DNA of 64,000 nt, taken from contig NC_010337.2 in the NCBI RefSeq assembly GCF_000019165.1, forward strand, positions 785,501-849,500, given 5' to 3'. Numbering within the stretch: the stretch's first letter is position 1; the number at the start of each line of letters is the position of its first letter. This DNA comes from Heliomicrobium modesticaldum Ice1. Lineage in GTDB: Bacteria; Bacillota; Desulfitobacteriia; Heliobacteriales; Heliobacteriaceae. Both the position numbers and the translations under genes were made by a program. The notes below the pieces were generated by a model that was not told where the DNA came from, made no database searches, and saw only the letters and a program-made list of their open reading frames with translations. Positions 51,365 through 60,495 of this stretch are shown here, in pieces.

Positions 51365-52534
51365 TTAGGCGCAGTCTTCTAATCTATCTACAATTCCACA
51401 AAGCATTTGCCGCACCAGCCGTTCCCAGTTGTAGCGCTCAAGAATGCGTGCCTGCATTTCGCGCGCCCTTTGGGCGAAATCAGGATAATTATCAACGACC
51501 GCAGTTAATGCGCGAACCATATCGTCAACATCATCAGGTTTAAAATACGCTACGGCGTCTTCGCCTGTAAAAAAGGATCTGCAGTTTACCAAGTCGGGAG
51601 AGAGAACCACACAGCCAGCGGCGGCGTATTCCACCAGCTTCATCGGCGAACCTGTCTCTAAGGTGCCTGGGAGAATCCCGATGTGCGCCTCCGACAACAG
51701 GCAGCCGATATGGTCATTCGCAAGGGCGCCATGAAAGTAAACCCACTTCTTTAATCCTAACTGTTCGGATAGGGCCATAATCTCATTTTTTCCATGTCCT
51801 TCACCAACCAGTTGGATCCGAACCCGATCTAATAGAGGGCTGTTTTCGTCGCTTAACCGTTTCATCGCTTGCAATAACAGCGGCAAATTGTGCCACGCTA
51901 CAAAGCTTCCCACATACACTACCTTTAAGAAATCATCGACCGGCGTCTTTGAAAGCCTCCTGAAGCAATCTGCGTTAATCCCATTCGGCACAACCATGAT
52001 TTTTGAGTCCTGAACCCGCATATTCACGTAATATTTTTTACTAAATTCTGTATTTACAATGATACGTGTTGATCGACGCCCTAGCATAGCGGTGGAGAGC
52101 TTCTCCAGATAGGGCGTTTGTCCAACCAGACCGTACTTTTTCTCATGCTGAATAGGCAAGTCCATATAAACGATAAGGGGAACCTTGAAAAGCCACGACA
52201 GGGCTGTTCCAACAAAGGTATAGTTGCCTACGCGTTCAAATATGTGTTGAGGCCTTACTTGCAGAACGGCTGCTGCCGCTCGAACAAAAACAAGCAGTTG
52301 AAAGGCGATATAAAGTAATTCACGAATGAGCTTCGGTGATCTTCGCGCATAATTGCGCCACTTCGATTCTTTTCCCTCAAACTTGTACGGCGAAAGGGGT
52401 ACAGGACCGACTGTTTTCACACGGTAGCCAATATCCTGCAAGGTCTGAATAAAAGCTAGCGTTTGAATCGCATCGCCGCCGCGACCCACCATGCCATAGA
52501 CAAAAAGGACTGTTTTCGCTTTTTCACTGACCAT
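51365..52534 (-). CDS. Glycosyltransferase family 4
   Basis: 389 residues. TVLFVYGMVGRGGDAIQTLA and PQHIFERVGNYTFVGTALSW in the acceptor domain; VVYVGSFVAWHNLPLLLQAM, WVYFHGALANDHIGCLLSEA and GILPGTLETGSPMKLVEYAA (donor site, EX7E-like) in the second domain. A two-helix hydrophobic patch near residues 85-120 may touch the membrane. AAGGATGA precedes the ATG. The gene runs into the Fcl-like gene with a gap of some 20 bp. Confidence 0.9.
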   Translation of the reverse strand: MVSEKAKTVLFVYGMVGRGGDAIQTLAFIQTLQDIGYRVKTVGPVPLSPYKFEGKESKWRNYARRSPKLIRELLYIAFQLLVFVRAAAAVLQVRPQHIFERVGNYTFVGTALSWLFKVPLIVYMDLPIQHEKKYGLVGQTPYLEKLSTAMLGRRSTRIIVNTEFSKKYYVNMRVQDSKIMVVPNGINADCFRRLSKTPVDDFLKVVYVGSFVAWHNLPLLLQAMKRLSDENSPLLDRVRIQLVGEGHGKNEIMALSEQLGLKKWVYFHGALANDHIGCLLSEAHIGILPGTLETGSPMKLVEYAAAGCVVLSPDLVNCRSFFTGEDAVAYFKPDDVDDMVRALTAVVDNYPDFAQRAREMQARILERYNWERLVRQMLCGIVDRLEDCA

Positions 52535-52548
52535 GCAATCATCCTTTC

Positions 52549-53106
52549 TTATATATCCTTGGGCGGTTGCATCTCGTCAGTTTTCCATATGATAAGAGAC
52601 TCATCTTTTTTCCATTGATTCCGATGTTGTTCAAATTCCTGAATCGATAAAAGTTGCGGTTGGATGCGCCGGTGAACTCTCCCCTCTGCAAGCTCTACGA
52701 TTTGCTGCAGATACGTCCTGTCTTCATCACCGACAATTACGATTTCAATCGTCCCCGTGTCATTCCCCTTCGCATAATCCCCCACGAGCAACGCGAGGTG
52801 CACATTTCCCAGTCTCTCTACAATGGTTTCCACCAATTTATCGATGCCGAGGGTTTTGCGTACGATGCTCGCTATTTCGGGATAGAGCGGGTGCTGGATG
52901 TTTGCGCTGTATAGGATCTTTCGTTCTCGCGACTCTTGGGTCAACAATTTGGCGGCAACGAGACGTTTAAGTTCAACCCGGACAGCATTGGTGGATTCAC
53001 TAAAATCGGCAGCCAGTTGTCGCAGGTGTGCCGCATGGTTTGGATTCGCAAAGAACCTCAATAATAGTTGCAGTCTTGTCTTTGATGTGATTAAGCTATC
53101 CAGCAT
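52549..53106 (-). CDS. Winged-helix regulator with nucleotidyltransferase-like domain
   Basis: 185 residues. Residues 1-80: winged helix of ArsR type (SKTRLQLLLRFFANPNHAAH, LRQLAADFSESTNAVRVELK, RLVAAKLLTQESRERKILYS). Residues 95-170: a small domain with NVHLALLVGDYAKGNDTGTI and EIVIVGDEDR, similar to a minimal nucleotidyltransferase fold, where the usual GS-x-ARG-x-D is replaced by GDYAKGNDTG. Such genes recur inside surface-polysaccharide loci and may regulate them. ATG at 53106 with GGAG 7 nt upstream; sits between two glycosyltransferase genes. Confidence 0.78.
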   Translation of the reverse strand: MLDSLITSKTRLQLLLRFFANPNHAAHLRQLAADFSESTNAVRVELKRLVAAKLLTQESRERKILYSANIQHPLYPEIASIVRKTLGIDKLVETIVERLGNVHLALLVGDYAKGNDTGTIEIVIVGDEDRTYLQQIVELAEGRVHRRIQPQLLSIQEFEQHRNQWKKDESLIIWKTDEMQPPKDI

Positions 53107-53135
53107 GACGCCACTCCAATGCTTGAGCACTTTTT

Positions 53136-54416
53136 TTACTCAATGACAGGATAACTTTTTTTCTGACTTGTTGTCAATAAGCCTATATCTGCTAATCTGT
53201 CGAGGTACAGCTTTTTATACTCCCGCAGCATCATATCCACTGTGAATTGCTGTAGGAACCGACCGCGGACGCTTGTTCCTAGGCGTTTTCTTTTTTCAGG
53301 ATCTTGAAGCAGGTTCAACAATGCCGTCGATATCGCATCGGGCTCCCTGGTATCGACAATTATGCCGGTAGTTTCCGATTGAATCATTTCTCGAATACCG
53401 CCTACGTCTACGGAAAGAACGGGGACTCCTGCTCTCATTGCTTCTAAAATGACGATCGGCAATCCCTCCCAGCGGGAAGTCAATAGAAACAGGTCTGCCT
53501 GGCGGAGGATCGCTGGAATATCCTGACGCTCCCCCAGCAAAGACACCCATTCTGTCAGGTTCCGTTTTTTAATTTCCGCTTGTATCTCCTTTTCTAAAGG
53601 ACCTTGGCCCACCCAAAAAAAGCGCATCTTGCAATCATTTTTTTGAAGGCATTTCTCGGCGCATTTTTCTGCAATATCCAGGAATAACCATGGGTCTTTT
53701 TGTTCTGCCAACCGTCCAACTGTCACGACAGTATAGGCTGTTTGATGATTGGTAAGTAAGTCCTGACGCAAGGGAAGAAAATTGCCAACTTCCATTTCCG
53801 AGGGAATGCCGTTATGGATAACTCTAGCGGACGCCTTTGTCAGGATCTGCTGAGAATGCCCTTCTTTGAGGTCATGTTCTGAAACACAGACGATCGCGTC
53901 GGTAATCGTGGTCATCCACTTTTCCAACGCTCGAAATAGGCTGCGTCTGAATCCAGCCATACCGTAGAAACTCCACCCATGAACAGTGAACAGTATCACT
54001 GGCACTCCGGCTAGATAGGCAGCCAACCTGCCCAAGATTCCAGCCTTAGAACTGTGACAATGGACGATGTGCGGCCGGATGCGGCGTATTAGCCGCCACA
54101 ATTCCAAGAGGGCCAATCCATCTTTCAGCGGATCAATCTCCCTCTGCAAATGCTGTAGGGGATAAAAAGGCACTTCAGGGCAGTCGTTCTTTATCCACTC
54201 AACCAATGCCCCTTCCGCCCGGGAGGCGAGAGAAACATCGAATTCGACGCACGGCAGCGAGTCAGGCTTCCTTTGCCGCCGGTTTATTAACCCGCAGACC
54301 AGCTCATAGACGACCTTTTGCGCGCCGCCGGTTTCAGAAAGCGTAATCAATTGAAGCACTTTTACTGTCTTCTGCGGTGTTTTATCTAATCCATCGCAAT
54401 AATTGAATTCACCCAT
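53136..54416 (-). CDS. Glycosyltransferase family 4
   Basis: 426 residues: KVLQLITLSETGGAQKVVYE, IVHCHSSKAGILGRLAAYLA, ILFTVHGWSFYGMAG in the acceptor half; VVTVGRLAEQKDPWLFLDIA, VSLLGERQDIPAILRQADLF and SRWEGLPIVILEAMRAGVPV (EX7E) in the donor half. This pattern is that of the first glycosyltransferases after the initiating sugar-phosphate transferase, whose gene precedes it by 25 bp. The ATG at 54416 is used; GTG 54428 is possible. Confidence 0.92.
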   Translation of the reverse strand: MGEFNYCDGLDKTPQKTVKVLQLITLSETGGAQKVVYELVCGLINRRQRKPDSLPCVEFDVSLASRAEGALVEWIKNDCPEVPFYPLQHLQREIDPLKDGLALLELWRLIRRIRPHIVHCHSSKAGILGRLAAYLAGVPVILFTVHGWSFYGMAGFRRSLFRALEKWMTTITDAIVCVSEHDLKEGHSQQILTKASARVIHNGIPSEMEVGNFLPLRQDLLTNHQTAYTVVTVGRLAEQKDPWLFLDIAEKCAEKCLQKNDCKMRFFWVGQGPLEKEIQAEIKKRNLTEWVSLLGERQDIPAILRQADLFLLTSRWEGLPIVILEAMRAGVPVLSVDVGGIREMIQSETTGIIVDTREPDAISTALLNLLQDPEKRKRLGTSVRGRFLQQFTVDMMLREYKKLYLDRLADIGLLTTSQKKSYPVIE

Positions 54417-54441
54417 GCGGACGCACACCCTTACGTGCCAA

Positions 54442-55683
54442 CTATACAGCCTTATCCCTCTGCATGACGACTTTTATGGTCTTGATCAGTAAAATGATAT
54501 CGCTTACCGGTCCTCTGCGCTTGGAATAAAAGAGATCGTAGATCAGCTTCTCCTCCGGATTAGAGGAGTAACGGCCGTAAATCTGCGCCATCCCAGTAAT
54601 CCCCGGAGGGATCAGGTGCCGCAGATGATACTCCGGTATCTCTCGTCCAAATTCCCGCACAAAATGAGGCCGTTCCGGCCGCGGACCCACGAGGCTCATA
54701 TCGCCTCGGATGACGTTCCAAATCTGCGGGAGTTCGTCCAGTCGCCAGTACCGCAGGTATGTCCCCACCCTGGTGAGGCGGGGATCCTTCTCCGAGGCCA
54801 ATACCGGCCCGGTGTGCCGCTCCGCATCGGGGATCATCGTGCGGAACTTATAGATGCGGAAGAGTCGCCCCCGCATCGTCACCCTTTCCTGTGTATAGAA
54901 GACAGGGGCGCCGGAATCGAGCCAGACAACTGCCGCGATCAGCGCTATCAAGGGAAGACAAATCGGCAACGCCGCGAGCGCAATGACAAGGTCAAAAATC
55001 CGCTTGACCAGATCGGTAAACTGTGTCTGGCCGACACCGGGTGTCACTTCAATGTAGATGCGGCCATCGCGGGAAATCAGGTTCCCGCCATGTAGCAGGA
55101 TGTCCGTAGGCGTCACTTCCACCCGCAGGGTCCTGCAGTGCTTGACCGACTCCACAATCGCCTGCTTGCGCAGGTTCATATCCATAAAATCTTGAATCAC
55201 AATCGTGTCTGTTTCGAGATTCAACTCATCCAGTTTTCCCTCTGAGTACTCTTCCTGCGTAACGAAGCAAGCACCCGGTCTACCGCGCTCCAACCGATGA
55301 TAGGCCCACCGGGAGAGGTAGAAGTAGATGATGAGCAATAACCCAAACAGGAGCATGACGCTGCGGGGAAAGGCAAAGAACCGAAGAAAAAAGCTGGCGC
55401 CACCGCTGATGACAACCGTCAGCCCCGCCGCGATCACGGCCGAAAGAAAAACATTATACCGTGAAAAACTGCCCTCTGTATGATAGAGATCCATCAACAA
55501 GGCGGAAGAAACAACGGCGATACAGATCCATGGAAAGGTCCCCATGATCGCTTCCAAGTTTTCCAGCTTTAGCGATTCGGGAAACATCAATTCCGCCGCC
55601 AGCCAGAGCAACAGGCACGTCGTGACCAAGTCAGAGAGGATAAGCAGGAACGCACTTTTTCGAGGCTGAAGGATTGCCCACAT
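54442..55683 (-). CDS. Polyprenyl-phosphate sugar-1-phosphate transferase (WbaP/WcaJ type)
   Basis: 413 residues. Four N-terminal helices, a hydrophilic CoA-binding-like middle part, a fifth hydrophobic segment (IFDLVIALAALPICLPLIAL) and the catalytic bacterial sugar transferase domain: APVFYTQERVTMRGRLFRIY, KFRTMIPDAE, LDELPQIWNVIRGDMSLVGP, RPERPHFVREF. It starts repeat-unit synthesis by placing a hexose-1-phosphate on undecaprenyl phosphate, so this is probably the founding gene of the 37-56 kb glycan operon. GGTGG is 9 nt before the ATG. Confidence 0.94.
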   Translation of the reverse strand: MWAILQPRKSAFLLILSDLVTTCLLLWLAAELMFPESLKLENLEAIMGTFPWICIAVVSSALLMDLYHTEGSFSRYNVFLSAVIAAGLTVVISGGASFFLRFFAFPRSVMLLFGLLLIIYFYLSRWAYHRLERGRPGACFVTQEEYSEGKLDELNLETDTIVIQDFMDMNLRKQAIVESVKHCRTLRVEVTPTDILLHGGNLISRDGRIYIEVTPGVGQTQFTDLVKRIFDLVIALAALPICLPLIALIAAVVWLDSGAPVFYTQERVTMRGRLFRIYKFRTMIPDAERHTGPVLASEKDPRLTRVGTYLRYWRLDELPQIWNVIRGDMSLVGPRPERPHFVREFGREIPEYHLRHLIPPGITGMAQIYGRYSSNPEEKLIYDLFYSKRRGPVSDIILLIKTIKVVMQRDKAV

Positions 55684-55802
55684 CTTTCAATCCACCTGTC
55701 GGTTTATATCTGACAAGGAAAAATTCTGTAGGATGGGCTGCTTTTCCTGCTTTGTCGTTCGATTTTTGCTGGCAGAATTACAGGCAACTCACAATTCCGT
55801 CA

Positions 55803-55860
55803 GGTCACTTCCTTTTCAATCTTTCCTTTTCAATCTTTCTTTTTCAATCTTTCTTTCCAA
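55803..55860. repeat. 15-bp repeat upstream of the sugar transferase
   Basis: CCTTTTCAATCTTT is repeated three to four times in a 15-bp step (TTTTCAATCTTTCCT, TTTTCAATCTTTCTT). Pyrimidine-rich on the plus strand. It lies in the 290-bp leader between the sugar transferase start (55683) and the stop at 55972, where the operon promoter would be expected. Confidence 0.85.
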
Positions 55861-55971
55861 GCTGCTCGGTTAATTTTACCACCCAAACATAGAAGTCCCC
55901 TCAGCTTTGCGTCCGAGAAGATCTATCCTCCAACAGCAAAACCAAGGGGATCTCAAAGTTCTTCTTCGCTA

Positions 55972-56901
55972 TCAGTAATTCTGTATATACACCGTCTTGG
56001 TCACGCCATCCCATGCCACCTTCACGCCGAACGCTTCCGAGATTAACCGCAACGGGACATAGGTCGTGCCATTGACGATCTCCGGCGCGACGATAGCGCT
56101 TTGATCCGAGACAAGGAGCGGCTTCTTATTTTTCATCACGTCCGGTTTTCCAACCCAGAGTTGGACAGTATCCAAGCCCCGGACCAGATCGATGCGCTGT
56201 TCACTGCCGGTCCAGTTCAAATCGGCTTTCAACCGCCCAGCCACAAGCCGCAATGGCACCATGGTGCGCCCCTCTTTAACGTACGGCGCCGGATTGGCAT
56301 TCAGCAGTTCATAATCGACAGCAATGCGAATGGAGTCACCTGCCGACGTGCTCAGGGCATCCCCACGCTGTAACCACAGCAGTGCATATACGCCGGAGGC
56401 ATGGCCTGTCTCGGCTTCAATCGCCCCATAGCGACCATCCCAAAAAACGCGAGACGGGAGCAGTTCCCACGCTTTATCCGCTTCGTTCCAAAAACCGACA
56501 CTAAAGCGGTTCACAGGCAATTGCGTCTGCATCTGACTCGCTCGCTTGTGATCGACGTCGCTGATGTGAAAAATGACACGCATCGGCTTATCCAAGGAGG
56601 GCACATAATTGCCACCGGAATTGCTGAAGCTGGCTTTCACCACCCGTGTCACATAATAGCGTTCATCTGGCACGAGTTTGCTCACATCGACAGGCTCAAG
56701 GTCGACCTTTCCACTGGCTTTGAAAGTATTCGCTGACAGCTCAAAACGCAGGTCAAGCGCCTCCTCTTTGCAAACCGCCCCATTTTTCCCGATCGTATGT
56801 ACGGCTGCATCGGCGGTGACAGGCGCTAACCACGAAGACATGACGATCGCTGCTGTGAGCCCCAGCAACATAACCCTGCTTTTCCCCTGAATGCCCTTCA
56901 A
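55972..56901 (-). CDS. Secreted protein with copper amine oxidase-like N-terminal domain repeats
   Basis: 309 residues. Signal peptide ending near APVTADAA; a beta-rich middle with EALDLRFELSANTFKASGKV; C-terminal part with two 'copper amine oxidase N-terminal' units (YVKEGRTMVPLRLVAGRLKA and IVNGTTYVPLRLISEAFGVK). These units are a cell-wall-binding module common in S-layer-like proteins of Clostridia and have no oxidase activity. TTG at 56899-56901 with GGAGGG 6 nt upstream is chosen over an ATG at 56937, since it gives a normal signal peptide. Confidence 0.85.
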   Translation of the reverse strand: MKGIQGKSRVMLLGLTAAIVMSSWLAPVTADAAVHTIGKNGAVCKEEALDLRFELSANTFKASGKVDLEPVDVSKLVPDERYYVTRVVKASFSNSGGNYVPSLDKPMRVIFHISDVDHKRASQMQTQLPVNRFSVGFWNEADKAWELLPSRVFWDGRYGAIEAETGHASGVYALLWLQRGDALSTSAGDSIRIAVDYELLNANPAPYVKEGRTMVPLRLVAGRLKADLNWTGSEQRIDLVRGLDTVQLWVGKPDVMKNKKPLLVSDQSAIVAPEIVNGTTYVPLRLISEAFGVKVAWDGVTKTVYIQNY

Positions 56902-57009
56902 ATCAAGCCCTCCAATCCCGTCATTTTCAATAATCATATTTAATCTTCAACAGAAAAAACCTGCTTTCAAAAACTGCTTCCGAAAAAAACGTCCATAATC
57001 GCCCAGCAG

Positions 57010-57708
57010 TTAGTCCGATGGCTTACCTGCCTGTTTCAGTTGCTCTGCCTTCTGCCGAGCGCCTTTATCCCCTTGGGCTGCTGCTCTCTCGTACCAGGCT
57101 CGCGCCTGGTCTAGTTTTTTCTCCGTGCCCACGCCATTTTCATACATCAGCGCCAGCGCGATCTGCCCGTCTTTATTTCCCTGCTCGGCAGCCAGCTGCA
57201 TCCACTTCAACGCTTCTTTGGCATCCAGGGGAACACCAACACCATTCAGATAGGCATAACCAAGATGGTACTGCCCCTTATCATAGCCTTGTTCCGCCGC
57301 TTTCCGAAACCACTTGACCGCTTCTTCACCGTTCGCCGGCAGGCCATTCCCGGTAAAATAGAGGACGCCCAGGTTGTTTTGCGCTCTGGCATCGCCTCGT
57401 TCCGCCGCTTGAAGGAGCCATTTCAACCCCTCATCAGCATCCTTGGTCACACCGTCTCCGCTTATCAAGACTGTCCCCAGCTTGTATTGCGCTGAGGTGT
57501 CCCCTTTTTGCGCTTCATTTCGCAGCTCTTCTACGTTCACCGGCGCTGTTGCTGCCGTTTCCTGACCGACGGCGTTCGCCTGCCCTCCGGCGGCGGATGG
57601 CGATTGACCGGACGGTTGATCAGCCCTGCCTGCTTTGAAAAAACCACATCCTGTCAACAAAAGGGACAGCGAAAGGGCCAGGCCGAAAGCAATGGCTTTC
57701 TTAAACAA
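57010..57708 (-). CDS. Sel1-repeat lipoprotein
   Basis: 232 residues. Lipobox LLTGC at residues 17-21, a low-complexity linker, then four Sel1-like (SLR/TPR) repeats such as AQYKLGTVLISGDGVTKDAD, AQNNLGVLYFTGNGLPANGE and GQYHLGYAYLNGVGVPLDAK. Sel1 repeats are protein-protein binding scaffolds; the lipid anchor places it on the outer face of the membrane. The start is TTG 57708, with GGAGG 10 nt before. Lies behind the O-antigen-ligase-like gene. Confidence 0.9.
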   Translation of the reverse strand: MFKKAIAFGLALSLSLLLTGCGFFKAGRADQPSGQSPSAAGGQANAVGQETAATAPVNVEELRNEAQKGDTSAQYKLGTVLISGDGVTKDADEGLKWLLQAAERGDARAQNNLGVLYFTGNGLPANGEEAVKWFRKAAEQGYDKGQYHLGYAYLNGVGVPLDAKEALKWMQLAAEQGNKDGQIALALMYENGVGTEKKLDQARAWYERAAAQGDKGARQKAEQLKQAGKPSD

Positions 57709-57803
57709 CTTTCCAATACCTCCAATTCAGAATGACTCCTCGGTTGCTATCTTATCACAATCAGAACACCTATAGCCTACTCTTTCGAGAAGACAAGGGG
57801 AAT

Positions 57804-60296
57804 TTACAAGCCGAGTTGTTTCATCAGTGTATATTCACTGGCCGCTGTCAAGGAAGTGGATCGGGCAGCTTCCATCATCTCATCGCCTCTGTGATCGCCC
57901 CGTTTTTTCAAGGCTGCCCCTCTCCAAAGCTCCGCCAACGCTTTTGTCACATCATCACGCTGCGCCGTAGCACTCGCCAACAGACTCTCCGCCCTGTCGG
58001 CATCTCCGAGCAACACGGCCGCTTTGCCTGCCATCAATGCCAGTTCCGGCGTAAGCGTTAAATCCGGTTGGTGTCTCCAGAGACTCCGCAGCGCCGGCGG
58101 CAGCGTTTCCTTCTTGCCGCTCGCTTCTGTCGCGATCTCAATGACACGGTTTAATGCTCGCTCCGATTGTGATTTCCAAGATGGTTGGGCCTGACCCCGG
58201 GCAAGGGCGATTCGCTGACGAAGGGCTACATCACTATTCACCTTTGCTACATCCAGGTAAGCTGTAACCAGCCAAGGGGAACAGGCCTTGCCGATTTCCG
58301 CTTCAGTAAGCGCTTCCTCATAATTTCCTCGCGCGATCAACACCTGAGCCAGCAACATGTGCGCGCCCGCATTGAAGGCGTCTGTCTCCACCGCCTTTCT
58401 TGCGTATCGTTCACTCTCTTCAAGCATCCGCACCTTCATTTTCTCATCAGATGCACGCTCGTGGTTTGTCACGAGTAACTGGGCCATCGCGCTGGGATAG
58501 TCTGCCTTCCAAGGGTCGCTTGCCATCGCCTGTTGCAAATGATGGAGCGCGCCTTGAACGTCTTTTTGGTCCAGCGCCGAAGCATATGCCAGCGCTTCCG
58601 ATTCGGCATCCCGAAACAGAAAAGGAAAAATGGTCATGGGCAGCATCATCAGCAACAGCGCGCTGCTTAGAAGCCCGAAGGACTCAGAACGATGATTTCT
58701 CCATCTGTCGGTCAGGGAAGCTGATCGAGCAGCTTCCTTGGCGAGCAGGGCAGATAGGCCTGTTCCAGTGATCTGTTCGCATGCGGCATAGACACCGATG
58801 AGCGCCCATAATAACAGGGCGACTGCGCTAAGGGACAAGTTGAAGTCCATGGCCGAATGCATCGCCAATGCCAAAGCGCTGATCCCAATGGTCCAAACAG
58901 ACGATACATACCATTCATTATCACATCTCCGACTGTTTCTCCAGAGAGAGTACAGCCCGAAGGACATCATCAGGAATAGGGAGATAAAAGAGACAAAACC
59001 AATGATCCCTGTCTCTACCCAAACCTGTAAAAAGTGATTGTGAACTTCCGTCGTATTGTATAAAAACGATTGATAGGCTCGATAACCGGCCTTCCAGCCG
59101 CCGCCGCCCCAACCGAGAAGCGGTCGTTCCAGCCCCATTCGAAAAGCGTCAGAATAAAAAACCAGCCGTTCCCGAAAGTTGTTATCGCCCGTACTGATGG
59201 ACATGATCCGTTGGAGCACAGGGTTGTCGCTCCCGGAGAATATCACATAAGCTCCAATAAACAAAATCGCCAGCACAACTGCGCCACTGACGATCGTCCC
59301 TATAGACGCCCAACGACGATGTTCATTTCGTTCCGCGCCGTCTTTACCGACCTTTGCAGGTTCTTCCCATTTGCGCAGAAAAGGGAGCAGCACAAACCAT
59401 GTGCCACCCAAGCTCAGCGCAGACGCAAGGGTAATCAACAAGGCCCTCCCGTTGGGGTGACCAAGTTGCACCTCCGGTCCGACAGTCATTGAACTTACCG
59501 CGATTGCGACCGCAAAAAGCAAGGACAAAAGCACAAGATTTCGCTTTTTATCTTTTTGGCCGAGCCAATAGAGGAAGATAAACAAGGGAATCATCATCCA
59601 CGCGCCTCGGCTTTGGGTACCCAATACGGTCAGCAGGATTAAAAAGGACATGCTCGCCGATAAAGCGGCTCCATATCGGTTTCTGCTTAATGCGGCCAGG
59701 TGTATTCCCGTCAAAAAGGGCACCGTCAGATAGGCCGCCAAGGTGTTCGGATACTGAAGTGTCGAAGATAACCGGCCACTGACTAAGGCGCCGTTGATGG
59801 CAACAAAGCCTTGTGCGGCGGCGATTGCAATGACTGCAACGACTGTTCCTATCGCCGTGAGGGCAAGCAGAATCCATAATAAATAGTTGCTTCCCGCTCG
59901 TTTCTTCTCCCCATACATAAAAACGGTTGCAACAAAGGCGAAGATAAAGACCATGAAATAGTCAATCTGACGAAGCCAGGTGTATAAGGCAAGCCGCGGA
60001 TTGATGGCTGAGAAGAACGAGATTCCATACCAAAGCATCAAGAGCGTTAGCGCTATAAAATAGGGAGACCGCCAAATTCGATTTACCATTTTCTTGCTTG
60101 CATCAGGCAACGATGTTCTGAAGAGGCTCAGCACAACGATAGCACACAAGGCGAGGGCAGATGCCCCATAAAGATGGAAGTTCATCTCCCTTTCAAAAAA
60201 GAGACCTCGAAAAAAGGGGGCAAGTCCGATGAGCAAGATGACAGAGATGGCAAAGTAGTTTGCGCATAATTTTATCGCTTTTTCCTCAACCTTCAT
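57804..60296 (-). CDS. O-antigen ligase/polymerase with C-terminal TPR domain
   Basis: 830 residues. About twelve membrane helices to residue 530, with an O-antigen-ligase-type region (GRLSSTLQYPNTLAAYLTVP, LGTQSRGAWMMIPLFIFLYW, RPLLGWGGGGWKAGYRAYQS, TEVHNHFLQVWVETGIIGFV); from about 560 a soluble tail of TPR-like helices (ASALDQKDVQGALHHLQQAM, AHMLLAQVLIARGNYEEALT). The H-N-x-F-x-Q motif is the one of ligases that transfer a glycan to an acceptor. The TPR tail may recruit a partner such as the Sel1 lipoprotein next to it. ATG at 60296 with GAGGG 8 nt upstream. Confidence 0.9.
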   Translation of the reverse strand: MKVEEKAIKLCANYFAISVILLIGLAPFFRGLFFEREMNFHLYGASALALCAIVVLSLFRTSLPDASKKMVNRIWRSPYFIALTLLMLWYGISFFSAINPRLALYTWLRQIDYFMVFIFAFVATVFMYGEKKRAGSNYLLWILLALTAIGTVVAVIAIAAAQGFVAINGALVSGRLSSTLQYPNTLAAYLTVPFLTGIHLAALSRNRYGAALSASMSFLILLTVLGTQSRGAWMMIPLFIFLYWLGQKDKKRNLVLLSLLFAVAIAVSSMTVGPEVQLGHPNGRALLITLASALSLGGTWFVLLPFLRKWEEPAKVGKDGAERNEHRRWASIGTIVSGAVVLAILFIGAYVIFSGSDNPVLQRIMSISTGDNNFRERLVFYSDAFRMGLERPLLGWGGGGWKAGYRAYQSFLYNTTEVHNHFLQVWVETGIIGFVSFISLFLMMSFGLYSLWRNSRRCDNEWYVSSVWTIGISALALAMHSAMDFNLSLSAVALLLWALIGVYAACEQITGTGLSALLAKEAARSASLTDRWRNHRSESFGLLSSALLLMMLPMTIFPFLFRDAESEALAYASALDQKDVQGALHHLQQAMASDPWKADYPSAMAQLLVTNHERASDEKMKVRMLEESERYARKAVETDAFNAGAHMLLAQVLIARGNYEEALTEAEIGKACSPWLVTAYLDVAKVNSDVALRQRIALARGQAQPSWKSQSERALNRVIEIATEASGKKETLPPALRSLWRHQPDLTLTPELALMAGKAAVLLGDADRAESLLASATAQRDDVTKALAELWRGAALKKRGDHRGDEMMEAARSTSLTAASEYTLMKQLGL

Positions 60297-60421
60297 TGTA
60301 TCAACCCTCATTCTACTCCTTTATGTAAATTCTTGTCATATCTTGAATTTCACTGTATCAGTCCCCTGTCTTTCGACAAGCGCAACCGATAATCCTTCTG
60401 GATGAAGCCGGATAGATAATA

Positions 60422-60455
60422 ACAAAAAACGCACCAGATAATTTTCTGATGCGGT
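60422..60455 (-). terminator. Terminator of the TolC-family gene
   Basis: On the minus strand CGCATCAGA (60445-60453) pairs with TCTGGTGCG (60430-60438), with one G-T pair, and TTTTTTGTT follows at once. It lies 40 bp past the stop at 60496. Confidence 0.88.
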
Positions 60456-60495
60456 TTCATCACTATCTCCATCTGTAAAGATGACTTTCAATCAC

